Shown here piece by piece: positions 25,047 through 33,518 of a stretch of 64,000 bases of DNA. The stretch's first letter is position 1; each line of letters begins with the position of its first letter. The notes beneath the pieces were generated by a model that saw only the letters and a program-made list of their open reading frames with translations, ran no database searches and was not told the origin of the DNA. Made by a program: the position numbers and the translations under genes. This stretch comes from Hominenteromicrobium sp964531265 (lineage in GTDB: Bacteria > Bacillota > Clostridia > Oscillospirales > Acutalibacteraceae), in contig CAZHDW010000003.1 of NCBI GenBank assembly GCA_964531265.1, positions 72,286 to 136,285 of the forward strand, in the 5' to 3' direction.

Positions 25047-26258
25047 TTACAGCGCAAAATCGCCGTTGTCGAATACGACTACCTCGCGGCCATCCTCAGT
25101 TGTGCCGACGATGTGCATATCCGGTGTGCCAACCATGAAGTCGATGTGGATCTGAGAATCGTTGAAGGTCCACTCGCTGTCTTTGGGCAACGGAGAACCC
25201 AGTGCACGTCCGAGTGCCAGGTGGCAGGATGCGTTCTCATCGATAAGAGTTGTGTAATAGACAACATTGGACATGGAGATCGGAGAGTGATACTCAACGA
25301 GAGCGACCTCGCCGAGATAGCCTGCGTTCTCATCCATTGAAACAAGTGCCTCGAGCATTTCCTTACCCTCGTTTGCAATGACCTCAACGACCTTGCCGTT
25401 TTCAAAGCGGAAGCCGAAATTCTCTATGCTCTTGCCGCCGAGAACCAGGGGCTTGGAAGCGTAGATAACACCCTCTGCGCCGTACTTTTCAGGTGAGGTG
25501 CAGATCTCCTCGGAGGGGATATTCGGGTGGTAGGAGATGAAATTCTCCGGTCTGGGGCCGTCATAGCAGAACTTTGAGAACGGAGTGAGCGGAACTGTGA
25601 AGTCCGTGCCGTTGGAGGCTGTGTAGTGCAGCTTAGTAAACTTGTACTCATCGATCTTTCTGCCGCGCTCGGAATTCTTGCGGGACTTTTCCTCCCAGGC
25701 TTCAACCGGGTCGTTTGTCTCATCGATGTAGCAGAGCTTGAGCAGCAGCTCCCAGAGAGCGTCGAGGGCATTCTCCTTGGGCACATCCTTGAGGATGTAT
25801 TCTGCCCACTGCTGGGTGGGTATCATGGCGATGAGCCACTGGCAGTGCTTTTCGCGGCTTGCCTTTCTCATGATATTGCGCACAGCATCGGTATGTGCGA
25901 AAATAGCGTTTGCCTGTGCCTCCGGAACATCCTCCATGAGCTTGGGGTTAACTCCCTCAAGACGCACGTAGCACGCACCCTCATCGAGGTACTGCTGGCA
26001 CTGAAGCTCCTCCCATGTCTCGACCTTGCGCATATCGGCATCACTGCGATACTTTGCGGCAATTTTCATGTTCGGCTCGTCAAGATAATGCACGATGACA
26101 TTGGATGCGCCGAGCTTGTAGCATTCTTCTGCGAATATCGGTGTGAAATCTGCGCCCTCGATAGCAGCCTCAACGAGCACCGGCTGTCCCGGCTGAACGT
26201 TCAGACCGACGCGAGCCAGTGTGTACGCATATTTTCTTTTCATTTGTTCAAGATTCAT
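25047..26258 (-). CDS. M29 family aminopeptidase (thermophilic aminopeptidase type)
   Basis: A 403-residue metalloaminopeptidase of family M29 (AmpS/AmpT type). LVEAAIEGADFTPIFAEECY (about residues 27-46) is typical; metal ligands are expected in GEVALVEYHSPIS near 316, VYYTTLIDENASCHLALGRA near 330-350 and HIDFMVGTPDMHIVG near 368. It removes N-terminal residues from peptides in the cytoplasm. Start at 26258 with AGAGG seven bases upstream, preferred to a longer frame without a ribosome site. Confidence 0.92.
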   Translation of the reverse strand: MNLEQMKRKYAYTLARVGLNVQPGQPVLVEAAIEGADFTPIFAEECYKLGASNVIVHYLDEPNMKIAAKYRSDADMRKVETWEELQCQQYLDEGACYVRLEGVNPKLMEDVPEAQANAIFAHTDAVRNIMRKASREKHCQWLIAMIPTQQWAEYILKDVPKENALDALWELLLKLCYIDETNDPVEAWEEKSRKNSERGRKIDEYKFTKLHYTASNGTDFTVPLTPFSKFCYDGPRPENFISYHPNIPSEEICTSPEKYGAEGVIYASKPLVLGGKSIENFGFRFENGKVVEVIANEGKEMLEALVSMDENAGYLGEVALVEYHSPISMSNVVYYTTLIDENASCHLALGRALGSPLPKDSEWTFNDSQIHIDFMVGTPDMHIVGTTEDGREVVVFDNGDFAL

Positions 26259-26352
26259 TTTGCAACCTCTTTTCTCATGTAGGTTCATGTTACGGCTATG
26301 CGGAGCTTTTCCGAAAGCCATGTTGCTCCTAAAAACTACAACATATGCTAAT

Positions 26353-26381
26353 ACTATACTCCTTTAAAGCGCGATAGTCAA
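26353..26381 (-). promoter_or_regulatory. promoter of the M29 aminopeptidase gene
   Basis: On the reverse strand TTGACT (26376-26381), 17 bases, TATAGT (26353-26358). Confidence 0.6.
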
Positions 26382-26422
26382 TTCGTATTTTGCAATTTTT
26401 CGAAAAAAACTTGCATTTTTAC

Positions 26423-27904
26423 TTATTTTGAGTCTGCCATGGCTGTTTTTGAAGTGAGGGCAAGGTCTTCATCGGAGCATGCCCGAACTTTAATTACGAT
26501 GATCCGGTCATAGGACATCAGTCGTTCGCTCTCGACTGTCAGGCTTTCCGGAGAAAATGTGTGCACTCCGTTTCCGACATCGAAGGCCAGTGCGGCGATG
26601 ACCATGCTGTCCCCGGGGGCGATTTCATACATTTTTTCCTCTTCAAAGGATGCGAATGACCAGCCGAGGATGTCCTGCGCATCCGGGGAAGCAAAGTAGG
26701 TCAGAAGGCTTCCGCCGGATTCGTCCGTATCAATTTGAATATCCACGCCCGTATAGACTTCATTTTCCTTGCGAAGCTGTACTTTCAGGCCGAGCCTTTT
26801 TGTCTCCTTTGCGGCAGTGACGATTGAACTTTTAGAGCAGGTTCCGTTTATCCACTGTTCCGCCCATATTTCACAGCCGTTTACGGCGTTGCTGAAATCC
26901 AGAGCATACTCGGCCGCAAATCCGTTGCCGGGAGTGGAATGCTCGATAAGCTTGACACTGTCGGTGGGGGAGAGCGGCTCGGTCAGGAAGCATACAGCGA
27001 GCACGACGCACAATACGACTGCGACAACTGCACCGAGCAGAGCCGGCTTGCGGTACTTGAGTATCGCCCGTACACGCCTTGAGATATCATTTTCGCTGAA
27101 GGCTGTGGGGCAGACGGATATGCTGAAATTGCCGCTGCTGTAGGTGAGCAGAGCCTGTGCGTAATCGGCGCGCTGTTCGTTATCAAGCTGTGAGATAGCC
27201 CGTTCGTCACATGCAAGCTCGATATCCCTGCAAAAGAGAATGTATGCCAGCCATATCAAAGGGTTGAACCAATGAACGGAAAGCAGAATATAGGCGATGA
27301 GCTTTCGGATATGGTCTTTTCGGGCCAGGTGGGCGTTCTCATGCAGAATGGCATACTCGCAGGCCTTGTCATCGGAGCCGAACGGGATATAGATCCTCGG
27401 TCGGAATACTCCGAGTATGAACGGTGAACGTACAAGGTCTGAACGGTATATATTGTCAGTATATCGTACCGAGAAAGCCAATTTGTGCGCCAACAGCGCA
27501 TAGCTAATCGCGGCATACAGGAGCATAGCGGCCATGCCGATAAGCCAGACGGCGATGAGCACCGGGGTGAGTATTTGCAGCGGGTTTGCACTGTCCCCGA
27601 TGCCTGGTGAAAGGGAATCGGCCAACAGGTTATTTATCGGCTCGTTTATAAACTCAATGCCCGTATCAACGCTCGGTGTCGTATCTGAAAGGATCGATGA
27701 ACTGACGATTTCGGCACTCGGTATCAGACTGAACGCACTCTGTATGGAAAAGGGAAAAACCAGACGAAGAGCCACTATCATCCAGAGAAGTGTGGCGGCC
27801 GATTTTGAAGCCCTTTTCAGAAACAGCCTGACAAGCAGCACGGCAAGCACAGTCCATGCGGCGGATATGCTCGTGTTTATTATGTCGAAGAACAGGTCTG
27901 TCAT
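26423..27904 (-). CDS. BlaR1/MecR1-type M56 membrane metalloprotease
   Basis: A 493-residue M56 peptidase and sensor. Membrane helices occur near residues 10-60, 110-135 and 290-310. The cytosolic zinc protease motif HENAHLARKDH is near residue 188, with LACDERAISQLD near 230. The extracellular C-terminal region (about 310-490) is not recognisable as a penicillin-binding domain, so the signal sensed is unknown. It presumably inactivates the BlaI-type repressor encoded immediately upstream, one base away. Ribosome site GGGGGG inside the end of the repressor gene. Confidence 0.88.
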   Translation of the reverse strand: MTDLFFDIINTSISAAWTVLAVLLVRLFLKRASKSAATLLWMIVALRLVFPFSIQSAFSLIPSAEIVSSSILSDTTPSVDTGIEFINEPINNLLADSLSPGIGDSANPLQILTPVLIAVWLIGMAAMLLYAAISYALLAHKLAFSVRYTDNIYRSDLVRSPFILGVFRPRIYIPFGSDDKACEYAILHENAHLARKDHIRKLIAYILLSVHWFNPLIWLAYILFCRDIELACDERAISQLDNEQRADYAQALLTYSSGNFSISVCPTAFSENDISRRVRAILKYRKPALLGAVVAVVLCVVLAVCFLTEPLSPTDSVKLIEHSTPGNGFAAEYALDFSNAVNGCEIWAEQWINGTCSKSSIVTAAKETKRLGLKVQLRKENEVYTGVDIQIDTDESGGSLLTYFASPDAQDILGWSFASFEEEKMYEIAPGDSMVIAALAFDVGNGVHTFSPESLTVESERLMSYDRIIVIKVRACSDEDLALTSKTAMADSK

Positions 27905-27905
27905 G

Positions 27906-28271
27906 TCAGCCCCCCCTTCTGATATCGTCTATCATTTTCTGTATTTCGGAAAGCTCCCCGTCGGAGAGCTTTCTCTGCTTTGTAAAAGCGGCAAGAAATT
28001 CCGGTATTGAGCCGGAGAACCTGCTTTCGACAAAGGTTTCTATTTCGCCGGCCTGTGCCTCCTCCTTGGATATCACCGAGGTTACTGTACCGTCCCGATT
28101 CATTACCACGCCGCGGTCGCTGAGACGCTTTATGACGGTGTAGGTGGTAGTACGCTTCCAGCCGAGCTTATCAAGGCATATTTTTGAAAGCTCCGCTGCG
28201 GTCACCGGTTCATTTTCCCAGAGTATAAGGCAGAAGCGGTATTCACTTTCGTTGATTTTCGGTTTATTCAT
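27906..28271 (-). CDS. BlaI/MecI/CopY-family repressor
   Basis: A 121-residue winged-helix repressor. NESEYRFCLILWENEPVTAA at residues 7-26 and LGWKRTTTYTVIKRLSDRGV near 38-57 are the BlaI DNA-binding domain; the C terminus dimerises and carries the cleavage site. Start at 28271 with AAGGAGG. It sits behind a promoter carrying two TACA-nn-TGTA operators and precedes BlaR1, the standard arrangement. Confidence 0.92.
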   Translation of the reverse strand: MNKPKINESEYRFCLILWENEPVTAAELSKICLDKLGWKRTTTYTVIKRLSDRGVVMNRDGTVTSVISKEEAQAGEIETFVESRFSGSIPEFLAAFTKQRKLSDGELSEIQKMIDDIRRGG

Positions 28272-28287
28272 TGTACAGCCTCCTTGT

Positions 28288-28341
28288 CTACAGTTGTAGA
28301 ACTCACGCCTATATTCTACAATAGTAGACAGCATATGTCAA
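28288..28341 (-). promoter_or_regulatory. BlaI-type promoter with two operators
   Basis: Reverse strand TTGACA (28336-28341), 17 bases, TAGAAT (28313-28318). CTACAGTTGTAG (28288-28299) is a perfect TACA-nn-TGTA operator; CTACAATAGTAG (28316-28327, one mismatch) overlaps the -10 and spacer. Autoregulation of the repressor is likely. Confidence 0.85.
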
Positions 28342-28372
28342 GCATCATTTCCGTCAAATACCGCAAACGCAA

Positions 28373-28410
28373 AAAGAGAGCTGCTCTGCCGTAGCAGAAC
28401 CGCTCTCTTT
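28373..28410 (-). terminator. terminator of the lone BlaI-like gene
   Basis: AAAGAGAGC / GCTCTCTTT outer stem with inner TCTGC/GCAGA, followed on the reverse strand by a T-run. Positions 28411-28695 between it and the gene hold no supportable gene; an uninterrupted 99-codon stretch there lacks a ribosome site. Confidence 0.65.
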
Positions 28411-28695
28411 GATCGTGAAATGATTCAAAGCATATTGTTATCAGAATTAAAATTTACAGTACAGCAAATGATGCCGTATCATAAAAGACATGAAATGCAC
28501 GACACAATGCCGCACGAATACTTTTCAATAACAACTGCACAGGGTAAACCACACTTTCAGTGTGTGATCCGACCGCCGCCTATTAGCGTTCGAATATATG
28601 CGTTAGCTCCTCCAAATTTCACCGACTCTGCTATAGCGACCCGAAAATGTTGTCGTTATGCAAGCCGTTTTGACCGATTGAACACCCTGAAAGCG

Positions 28696-29094
28696 TTACT
28701 CGGCTTCAACTACCGGTGACCCGTTTGCAATATCGGTAAGAGAAGCAATCAACTCTTCCACATCCTTTTTATCGGAATTACATAGCTCCGATACTGCAAG
28801 CTGTACAAAGCGCTTCTTGTCCACACCGCGCTTGAAAGCGAGCTGAATATAATACTGCTCCTTACTGAGTGCCGGCTTCAACAAACGTGCATACTGTGTG
28901 TTGTACTGCACACGTCCGCAAATCTTAATAGCACCCTTCTTCTCGAGAGAGCGCAACATAATAAGCAGGTAGCTGTCCCTCCAGGTGCGTTTTTTGCAAA
29001 GCTCAAGAATATCGTTGCTGGTGACGGGTTTACCGTATTCCCACATAAAATTCATGACCTCTTCTTCACGCTCTGTTAACTTGATAACATCCAT
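28696..29094 (-). CDS. BlaI/MecI-like transcriptional regulator, solitary
   Basis: A 132-residue winged-helix protein. MDVIKLTEREEEVMNFMWEY at the start and VTSNDILELCKKRTWRDSYL are the BlaI-type helices, less typical than in the neighbour at 27906. No M56 partner is beside it, so it may answer to another signal or to the M56 protein 0.8 kb away. The ATG at 29094 has GGGAGGT ten bases before; an upstream TTG (29115) is less likely. Confidence 0.7.
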   Translation of the reverse strand: MDVIKLTEREEEVMNFMWEYGKPVTSNDILELCKKRTWRDSYLLIMLRSLEKKGAIKICGRVQYNTQYARLLKPALSKEQYYIQLAFKRGVDKKRFVQLAVSELCNSDKKDVEELIASLTDIANGSPVVEAE

Positions 29095-29220
29095 CCATTC
29101 TTCACCTCCCGCCAACGATTATTTCATCCCATTAATAAAGTCTAACATCAATTTTAACGTATGTCAACATCATTGAGGGCCGAAATCGGGGGTGATAATA
29201 AATGTTTGTTGAAAAAAATG

Positions 29221-29252
29221 AACCATTTGAAATTCTCATTCCAAATGGCTCG
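29221..29252 (-). terminator. terminator of the binding-protein gene
   Basis: GAACCATTTG / CAAATGGCTC stem (one mismatch) with an A-run on the forward strand, which is a T-run on the reverse transcript. Confidence 0.7.
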
Positions 29253-29261
29253 TTTACTGGT

Positions 29262-30560
29262 TTATTCTGTTGTGTGCGGTTCTACCGAACCGGTGCCGTC
29301 AGCGCCGGGTGCCGGTGTTGTACCGGGTGTGCCGATGACGGAGCCATCCGCCTTAATTGCATTTTCACTGTAGAGTGTCGCAAGTGTTACCGCGTCCGCC
29401 TCGCCCGTGCTGTCGAGCTGGTTTGCGGTCTGGAAGGCCCTGACAGCCTCCGCTGTAACATTGCCGTAATAGCCGTCGTATTCCTCTGTGAGGTATCCGA
29501 GCTCGGAGAGTCTCTGTTGCATATAATATACGTTTTCGCCCTGCTCGCCACTCGGTATCGGATCGAAGCTCGGCATCGGTGTGGGTTCCGTGGAGGGCTC
29601 GGGAGTGGGCTCCGGAGTCGGTGTGGGAATCTCCATCGTGACGGAAGCCTCGCTCGATTCCGTAAGCTCGGGATATGCAAGCCCCATCATTTCGATTGCA
29701 GCCTCATAAACTGTGCGTCCCTGCCATACCATATAGCTGTCGTCGATAAAATATACGCGTCTGTTGATGACCGCGGAGAGCTCCGCGTATTCCGAAGCGG
29801 AGAGAAGCTCATCCTTGACAGCTTCTGTGCAGAAGATCATAGTGGGGTCACTGAGCAGCAGATCCTGTACATCGAATTCGCCGCCGGTGCGTCCCTTGAA
29901 TACATTTGTAAGGCCCATATAGGACATCATAACGCTTCCGAGTTGGTCGCCGGTAACGGCCTTGCCGGAAAGATCGGATATATAGCAGGCGGTAACTACC
30001 GTGGAGCTGTCGGGAACGAGGCGGGCAAGGTCATCGAGTGAAGAGAAAATCTTCTGTGCTGCCTTTATGCCTGCATTGTAGCCGGTCGTGGAGCCGTTCA
30101 AAACGGTACCAACCTGGCCGTAGAGACGTTCAAAATCCTCGCGGTTAACAGCGCTGCTGAGCTCGATCACCTGCACACCGGCCTCGGTAAAGGAGGCGGC
30201 TGTCGCCTCGTCGATATCATCCGTCAGAACAATGTCAGGGTCTGCCGCAAGTATCGCAGCGGTATCGTTTGCCGCAGCTTTTTTGAGTACCTGAAGCTCG
30301 GGCTGTGTGCAGTCCTCGCTGCCGATGACAAGGCTTGTTTCATAGCCCATTGCAAGAATAACATCGGCCAGACTGCCGGAAAGCACTGCAACGCGCTGAG
30401 GTCTCTGGTCTATGGTCATCTCGTTTACGGTCACAGGATATTCGTTGCTTGCCACAAGCGTCTCAACATTTCTCGGCTGAGAGCAGCCTGCAACGGAAAG
30501 TGCTATCAGAATGCATAGCACAACGGCAAGCGCACGGCGCATATTTCCAATAGTTATCAT
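29262..30560 (-). CDS. BtuF/FepB-like binding lipoprotein fused to a peptidoglycan-binding domain
   Basis: A 432-residue exported lipoprotein. The signal (VVLCILIALSVAGC) ends with a lipobox LSVAGC. A type III periplasmic-binding domain follows (about residues 45-310): VAVLSGSLADVILAMGYETS near 55 and ADPDIVLTDDIDE near 105 resemble siderophore/B12-binding proteins. A linker of TP/EP repeats near 320-345 leads to a PG_binding_1 domain (NVYYMQQRLSELGYLTEEYD then GNVTAEAVRAFQTANQLDST). No permease or ATPase is adjacent. The start is uncertain: the ATG at 30560 was chosen, but a GTG at 30575 and an ATG at 30542 are also possible. Confidence 0.8.
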   Translation of the reverse strand: MITIGNMRRALAVVLCILIALSVAGCSQPRNVETLVASNEYPVTVNEMTIDQRPQRVAVLSGSLADVILAMGYETSLVIGSEDCTQPELQVLKKAAANDTAAILAADPDIVLTDDIDEATAASFTEAGVQVIELSSAVNREDFERLYGQVGTVLNGSTTGYNAGIKAAQKIFSSLDDLARLVPDSSTVVTACYISDLSGKAVTGDQLGSVMMSYMGLTNVFKGRTGGEFDVQDLLLSDPTMIFCTEAVKDELLSASEYAELSAVINRRVYFIDDSYMVWQGRTVYEAAIEMMGLAYPELTESSEASVTMEIPTPTPEPTPEPSTEPTPMPSFDPIPSGEQGENVYYMQQRLSELGYLTEEYDGYYGNVTAEAVRAFQTANQLDSTGEADAVTLATLYSENAIKADGSVIGTPGTTPAPGADGTGSVEPHTTE

Positions 30561-30692
30561 GATATCATTTGCCGACACAATATCGGCGCTCCTCGCTTTC
30601 TGATTATCCCCGTGCAGCGAGCATACGTGCACAAGTTATAAATATTTTAACCGCAAACTACCCTTTGTGTCAACCTTTTCATCATAAAACGC

Positions 30693-30721
30693 TTGACTTT
30701 TTATATAAAAACCTATAAAAT
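30693..30721 (+). promoter_or_regulatory. promoter of tRNA-Ser
   Basis: TTGACT (30693-30698), 17-base spacer, TAAAAT (30716-30721), 58 bases before the mature tRNA. Confidence 0.65.
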
Positions 30722-30779
30722 ATGTGTTACCGTAGGTGGTTTCCGCAATTTTGGTCGCATACGGCTGATAACATAATAT

Positions 30780-30873
30780 GGAGATGTACCCAAGTGGTTG
30801 AAGGGTCCGCACTCGAAATGCGGTAGGTCGGGAGTTCCCCGGCGCAAGAGTTCAAATCTCTTCATCTCCGCCA
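30780..30873 (+). tRNA. tRNA-Ser (CGA anticodon)
   Basis: A class II tRNA of 94 bases including the encoded CCA (30871-30873). The acceptor stem GGAGATG pairs with CATCTCC. The anticodon loop CTCGAAA gives CGA, reading TCG serine codons. The long variable arm (TCGGGAGTTCCCCGGCG region) and the TTCAAAT T-loop fit serine tRNA. Confidence 0.95.
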
Positions 30874-30875
30874 GA

Positions 30876-30908
30876 AAAAGGCATCTGCTGAATGCAGATG
30901 CCTTTTTA
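30876..30908 (+). terminator. terminator after tRNA-Ser
   Basis: AAAGGCATCTGC / GCAGATGCCTTT hairpin with TTTTT, a few bases after the CCA end. Confidence 0.92.
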
Positions 30909-30966
30909 AACTGTATCCTATTTCCATGAGTGTAATAGCTTCGTTATGCTATACGTTTGAAAGCAC

Positions 30967-31001
30967 AAAAGCTCCCTGAGGTCAGTCATCAAGGAGCTTT
31001 T
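30967..31001 (-). terminator. hairpin overlapping the end of the Rrf2 gene
   Basis: AAAAGCTCC / GGAGCTTTT stem that includes the last codons of the regulator gene; on the reverse strand the second arm ends in TTTT. Confidence 0.65.
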
Positions 31002-31422
31002 TACTTGCGGCGTCCGTTTTACCGTCAAGAATATCCTGTAGTGTTACGGAATCGAGGTATTCGTTTATTATTCGGTCAAGCTCATACCACAGGGGAAGTG
31101 TCAGACAGGTGTCCCTGCGTGTGCAATCGGCCGCATTGTTTGTAAGGCAGGCTACCGGGGCCATATTGCCCTCGGTTACGCGCAGTACAGAGCCGACAGT
31201 GCATTTGTCGGGAGCTACCGCAAGCCGATAACCGCCCTGAAAGCCACGGCTCGTAAGCAGAATATTGGCCTTGCTGAGTGCCGGTACAATCTGTTCCAGA
31301 TATTTTTTTGAGATTCCCTGTCGCTGTGCGATATCCTTAAGGCAAACGCAGCCCTGCTGCTGATTTATTGCCAGATCCAGCAGCATGCGGAGCGCATAGC
31401 GCCCTTTGGTTGAGATCTTCAT
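30982..31422 (-). CDS. Rrf2/IscR-family transcriptional regulator
   Basis: A 146-residue regulator. The start MKISTKGRYALRMLLDLAIN is typical, with the recognition helix region DIAQRQGISKKYLEQIVPAL (29-48) and RGFQGGYRLAV near 59. Cysteines at about residues 92, 100 and 106 (ACLTNN-AADCTRRDTC) resemble the IscR-type 2Fe-2S triad, so it may sense iron-sulfur status. No isc genes follow it in this window; it is monocistronic, with a terminator in its own 3' end. Start with AGAGAGGA. Confidence 0.9.
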   Translation of the reverse strand: MKISTKGRYALRMLLDLAINQQQGCVCLKDIAQRQGISKKYLEQIVPALSKANILLTSRGFQGGYRLAVAPDKCTVGSVLRVTEGNMAPVACLTNNAADCTRRDTCLTLPLWYELDRIINEYLDSVTLQDILDGKTDAASKKLLDD

Positions 31423-31595
31423 TGCAAGTCCTCTCTTTACGGTTAGTACAAGCTTATCATAACATGCTTTAACCGCTTTTGCAAGCCAAATAACAGAGGT
31501 ATATTACGCTTGCATCCTAAATTGTGTTGCAGTATAATGACGTTGGATAATATCTGCACGTGTTATTGCGCAGATAAATAACGGAGGGATATCAA

Positions 31596-33179
31596 ATGCC
31601 GCACACAATGCTTCAGGCACACAGGGGGGTGTCCACTGAGTATCCGGAAAATACCCTTGTGGCCTTTAAAGCAGCCATTACACAGGGCTATGAGTATATA
31701 GAGCTTGATCCTAACTACACAGCGGACAACAAAATAGTTTTGCTGCACGACAATACCCTTAATCGTACTGCTCGCGATATGAATGGCGAGCCGCTCGAAA
31801 ATGAGGTCTTCATCAATTCGATAACGTATGCGGACGCGCTGAAATACGACCTTGGCATAGGCTTTTCGGTCAAGTTCAGGGGTGAGAGAATACCGCTGCT
31901 GGAGGATGTATTGAGGCTTGCCGCAGAGCACGGCACAAGAATAAAGCTCGACAGCAAGATAGAGGCCTTTTCCGCCGAGGCGGAGAAGAAGCTCTATGAG
32001 CTGATAGACGCTTATGAGGATATCATCGCGATAACTACGGCAAGAGTCGAGAAGCTACTCTTTTATGCAGAGCGCTTTCCGAAGGTCGAGCTGCACTATG
32101 ACGGTGCGGTTTCCGAGGACGTCCTTGATAAAATGGCAGGATATAAAGATCGCCTTACGGTGTGGGTGCCGGATGCCTCTCCGCTTACCTCATGGGTCAG
32201 CGTTGCCTTTGTAAGTGCTGAGCTGTGTGCTCTCGTAAAGAGATATGCGAAGCTCGGCATATGGATAATCAAGGACTATGAGAGCTTTGAAAGGGTCGTG
32301 AGAGACTTTGAACCGGACGTGGTCGAGACCACCGGACGCATCAAGCCGGACATCAACAGGGGAAGGCTCTTCGACATGCATGTGCATTCGCATAATTCCC
32401 ATGACAGCAAAAGCCCGATAAGGGCAACGGCGACGGCTGCCGAAGAGCGCGGCATATCGGCCTTTGCGATAACCGACCACTGTGACACGCAGTATTATAT
32501 CTCCGGGGAGATCGCACTGCGCATAGCAGCCTCCGTCAACGAGGTGCATGAGGTTGCTGGAGAATTTAATGGTAGAGTGGATATCCTCTCCGGTGTTGAG
32601 ATAGGTGAGCCGCTGTGGGATAAGCCCCATGTTGAGGAGCTGCTTGCAGCGCACGATTATGACGTAGTGATAGGCTCAGTACATGCTGTACGTTACAAGA
32701 AATGGTCGGATCCCTATTCCATGCTCGACCTCAGAGAACTCTCCCGGGACGATCTCGAAGCGTTCATGGATAAATATTTTGATGAGGTCTACGACATGCT
32801 GCACTGGCTGCCGTGCGACATAATGGCACATCTTACCTGTCCGCTGAGATATATTAACGGCAAATTTGGCCTGGCGCTCGATGTTCATCCGTATGAGAAA
32901 AAGATAGAGAAAATTCTTTCGTATATCATAGAGCACGGTATCGCCATGGAAGTGAACACCTCCGGCAAGGACGGTGACGGCGGATATTATATGCCGGACG
33001 AATGGATAATACAGAAGTACTATGACATGGGCGGATACCTCATCACGCTCGGCTCGGATGCACACGTATCGGAGAACATAGGCAAGTCCTTTGACGACGC
33101 ACTTTCCCTGCTGCGCGGCATGGGCTTCAGGCATTATTATTACTTCAGAGAGCATATAAATATCCAGTGTGCGCTCTAA
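31596..33179 (+). CDS. GDPD-PHP fusion: glycerophosphodiesterase and PHP phosphoesterase
   Basis: A 527-residue two-domain protein. Residues 1-245 are a GDPD barrel: His9-Arg10-Gly11, Glu36 and Asp38 in YIELDPNYT, and His51-Asp52 in LLHDNTL, all expected catalytic and metal residues. Residues 258-520 are a PHP (histidinol-phosphatase-like) domain: FDMHVHSHNSHDSKSP, FAITDHCDT, LSGVEIGEP, IGSVHAVRY and LITLGSDAHVSENIG carry its ligands. Both halves look intact. A glycerophosphodiester could be split and the phosphate product then handled by the PHP half; the substrate is inference. No signal peptide. Ribosome site ACGGAGGG; no frame break between the domains. Confidence 0.85.
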   Translation: MPHTMLQAHRGVSTEYPENTLVAFKAAITQGYEYIELDPNYTADNKIVLLHDNTLNRTARDMNGEPLENEVFINSITYADALKYDLGIGFSVKFRGERIPLLEDVLRLAAEHGTRIKLDSKIEAFSAEAEKKLYELIDAYEDIIAITTARVEKLLFYAERFPKVELHYDGAVSEDVLDKMAGYKDRLTVWVPDASPLTSWVSVAFVSAELCALVKRYAKLGIWIIKDYESFERVVRDFEPDVVETTGRIKPDINRGRLFDMHVHSHNSHDSKSPIRATATAAEERGISAFAITDHCDTQYYISGEIALRIAASVNEVHEVAGEFNGRVDILSGVEIGEPLWDKPHVEELLAAHDYDVVIGSVHAVRYKKWSDPYSMLDLRELSRDDLEAFMDKYFDEVYDMLHWLPCDIMAHLTCPLRYINGKFGLALDVHPYEKKIEKILSYIIEHGIAMEVNTSGKDGDGGYYMPDEWIIQKYYDMGGYLITLGSDAHVSENIGKSFDDALSLLRGMGFRHYYYFREHINIQCAL

Positions 33180-33223
33180 GCTGAATATTATGCGATTAGC
33201 GGCCTGTGATGTGCAATTTCATC

Positions 33224-33252
33224 TTGACTTTACAGGCGAAATACAGTACAAT
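33224..33252 (+). promoter_or_regulatory. promoter of the SCIFF operon
   Basis: TTGACT (33224-33229), 17-base spacer, TACAAT (33247-33252), 31 bases before the scfA start codon. Confidence 0.65.
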
Positions 33253-33283
33253 ATACTCGAATATTTTTCTGGAGGTTGCTATC

Positions 33284-33436
33284 ATGGAACACATTAAGAC
33301 GATTGAGACTCGCAATCTGTGTGAAAGTGCGAAGAATGGCGGCTGCGGCGAGTGCCAGACTTCCTGCCAGTCTGCTTGCAAGACCAGCTGCGGCATTGCA
33401 AATCAGCAGTGCGAAAGCACCAAAGAGAGCAAGTAA
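33284..33436 (+). CDS. scfA: SCIFF ranthipeptide precursor ScfA
   Basis: A 50-residue precursor peptide: MEHIKTIETRNL leader-like start, then Cys at 21, 24, 28, 32, 36 and 43 (GGCGECQTSCQSACKTSC), the six-Cys-in-45 pattern conserved across Clostridia. It carries an additional Cys at position 13. The radical SAM partner ScfB installs Cys thioether links to nearby residues; scfB follows 82 bases downstream. The product is believed to act in cell signalling or interaction, not known precisely. Start with GGAGG. Confidence 0.95.
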   Translation: MEHIKTIETRNLCESAKNGGCGECQTSCQSACKTSCGIANQQCESTKESK

Positions 33437-33450
33437 TTGCAAATAGTGAA

Positions 33451-33477
33451 ATGCCGCCGATACAGGCGGCATTTTTT
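33451..33477 (+). terminator. terminator between scfA and scfB
   Basis: ATGCCGCC / GGCGGCAT stem followed by TTTTTTCG. Partial read-through would give more precursor than maturase message. Confidence 0.9.
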
Positions 33478-33518
33478 CGTGCTCTAATATACAAAATAAC
33501 ACGAGGAGACTTGTTTAT

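Noticed and set aside
28420..28719. 99-codon forward frame in the gap between BlaI-like genes
   Set aside because: No ribosome site, unlike any family I know, and overlaps the end of the solitary BlaI-like gene.
29202..30041. 279-codon forward frame
   Set aside because: Antisense to the binding lipoprotein; low-quality composition.
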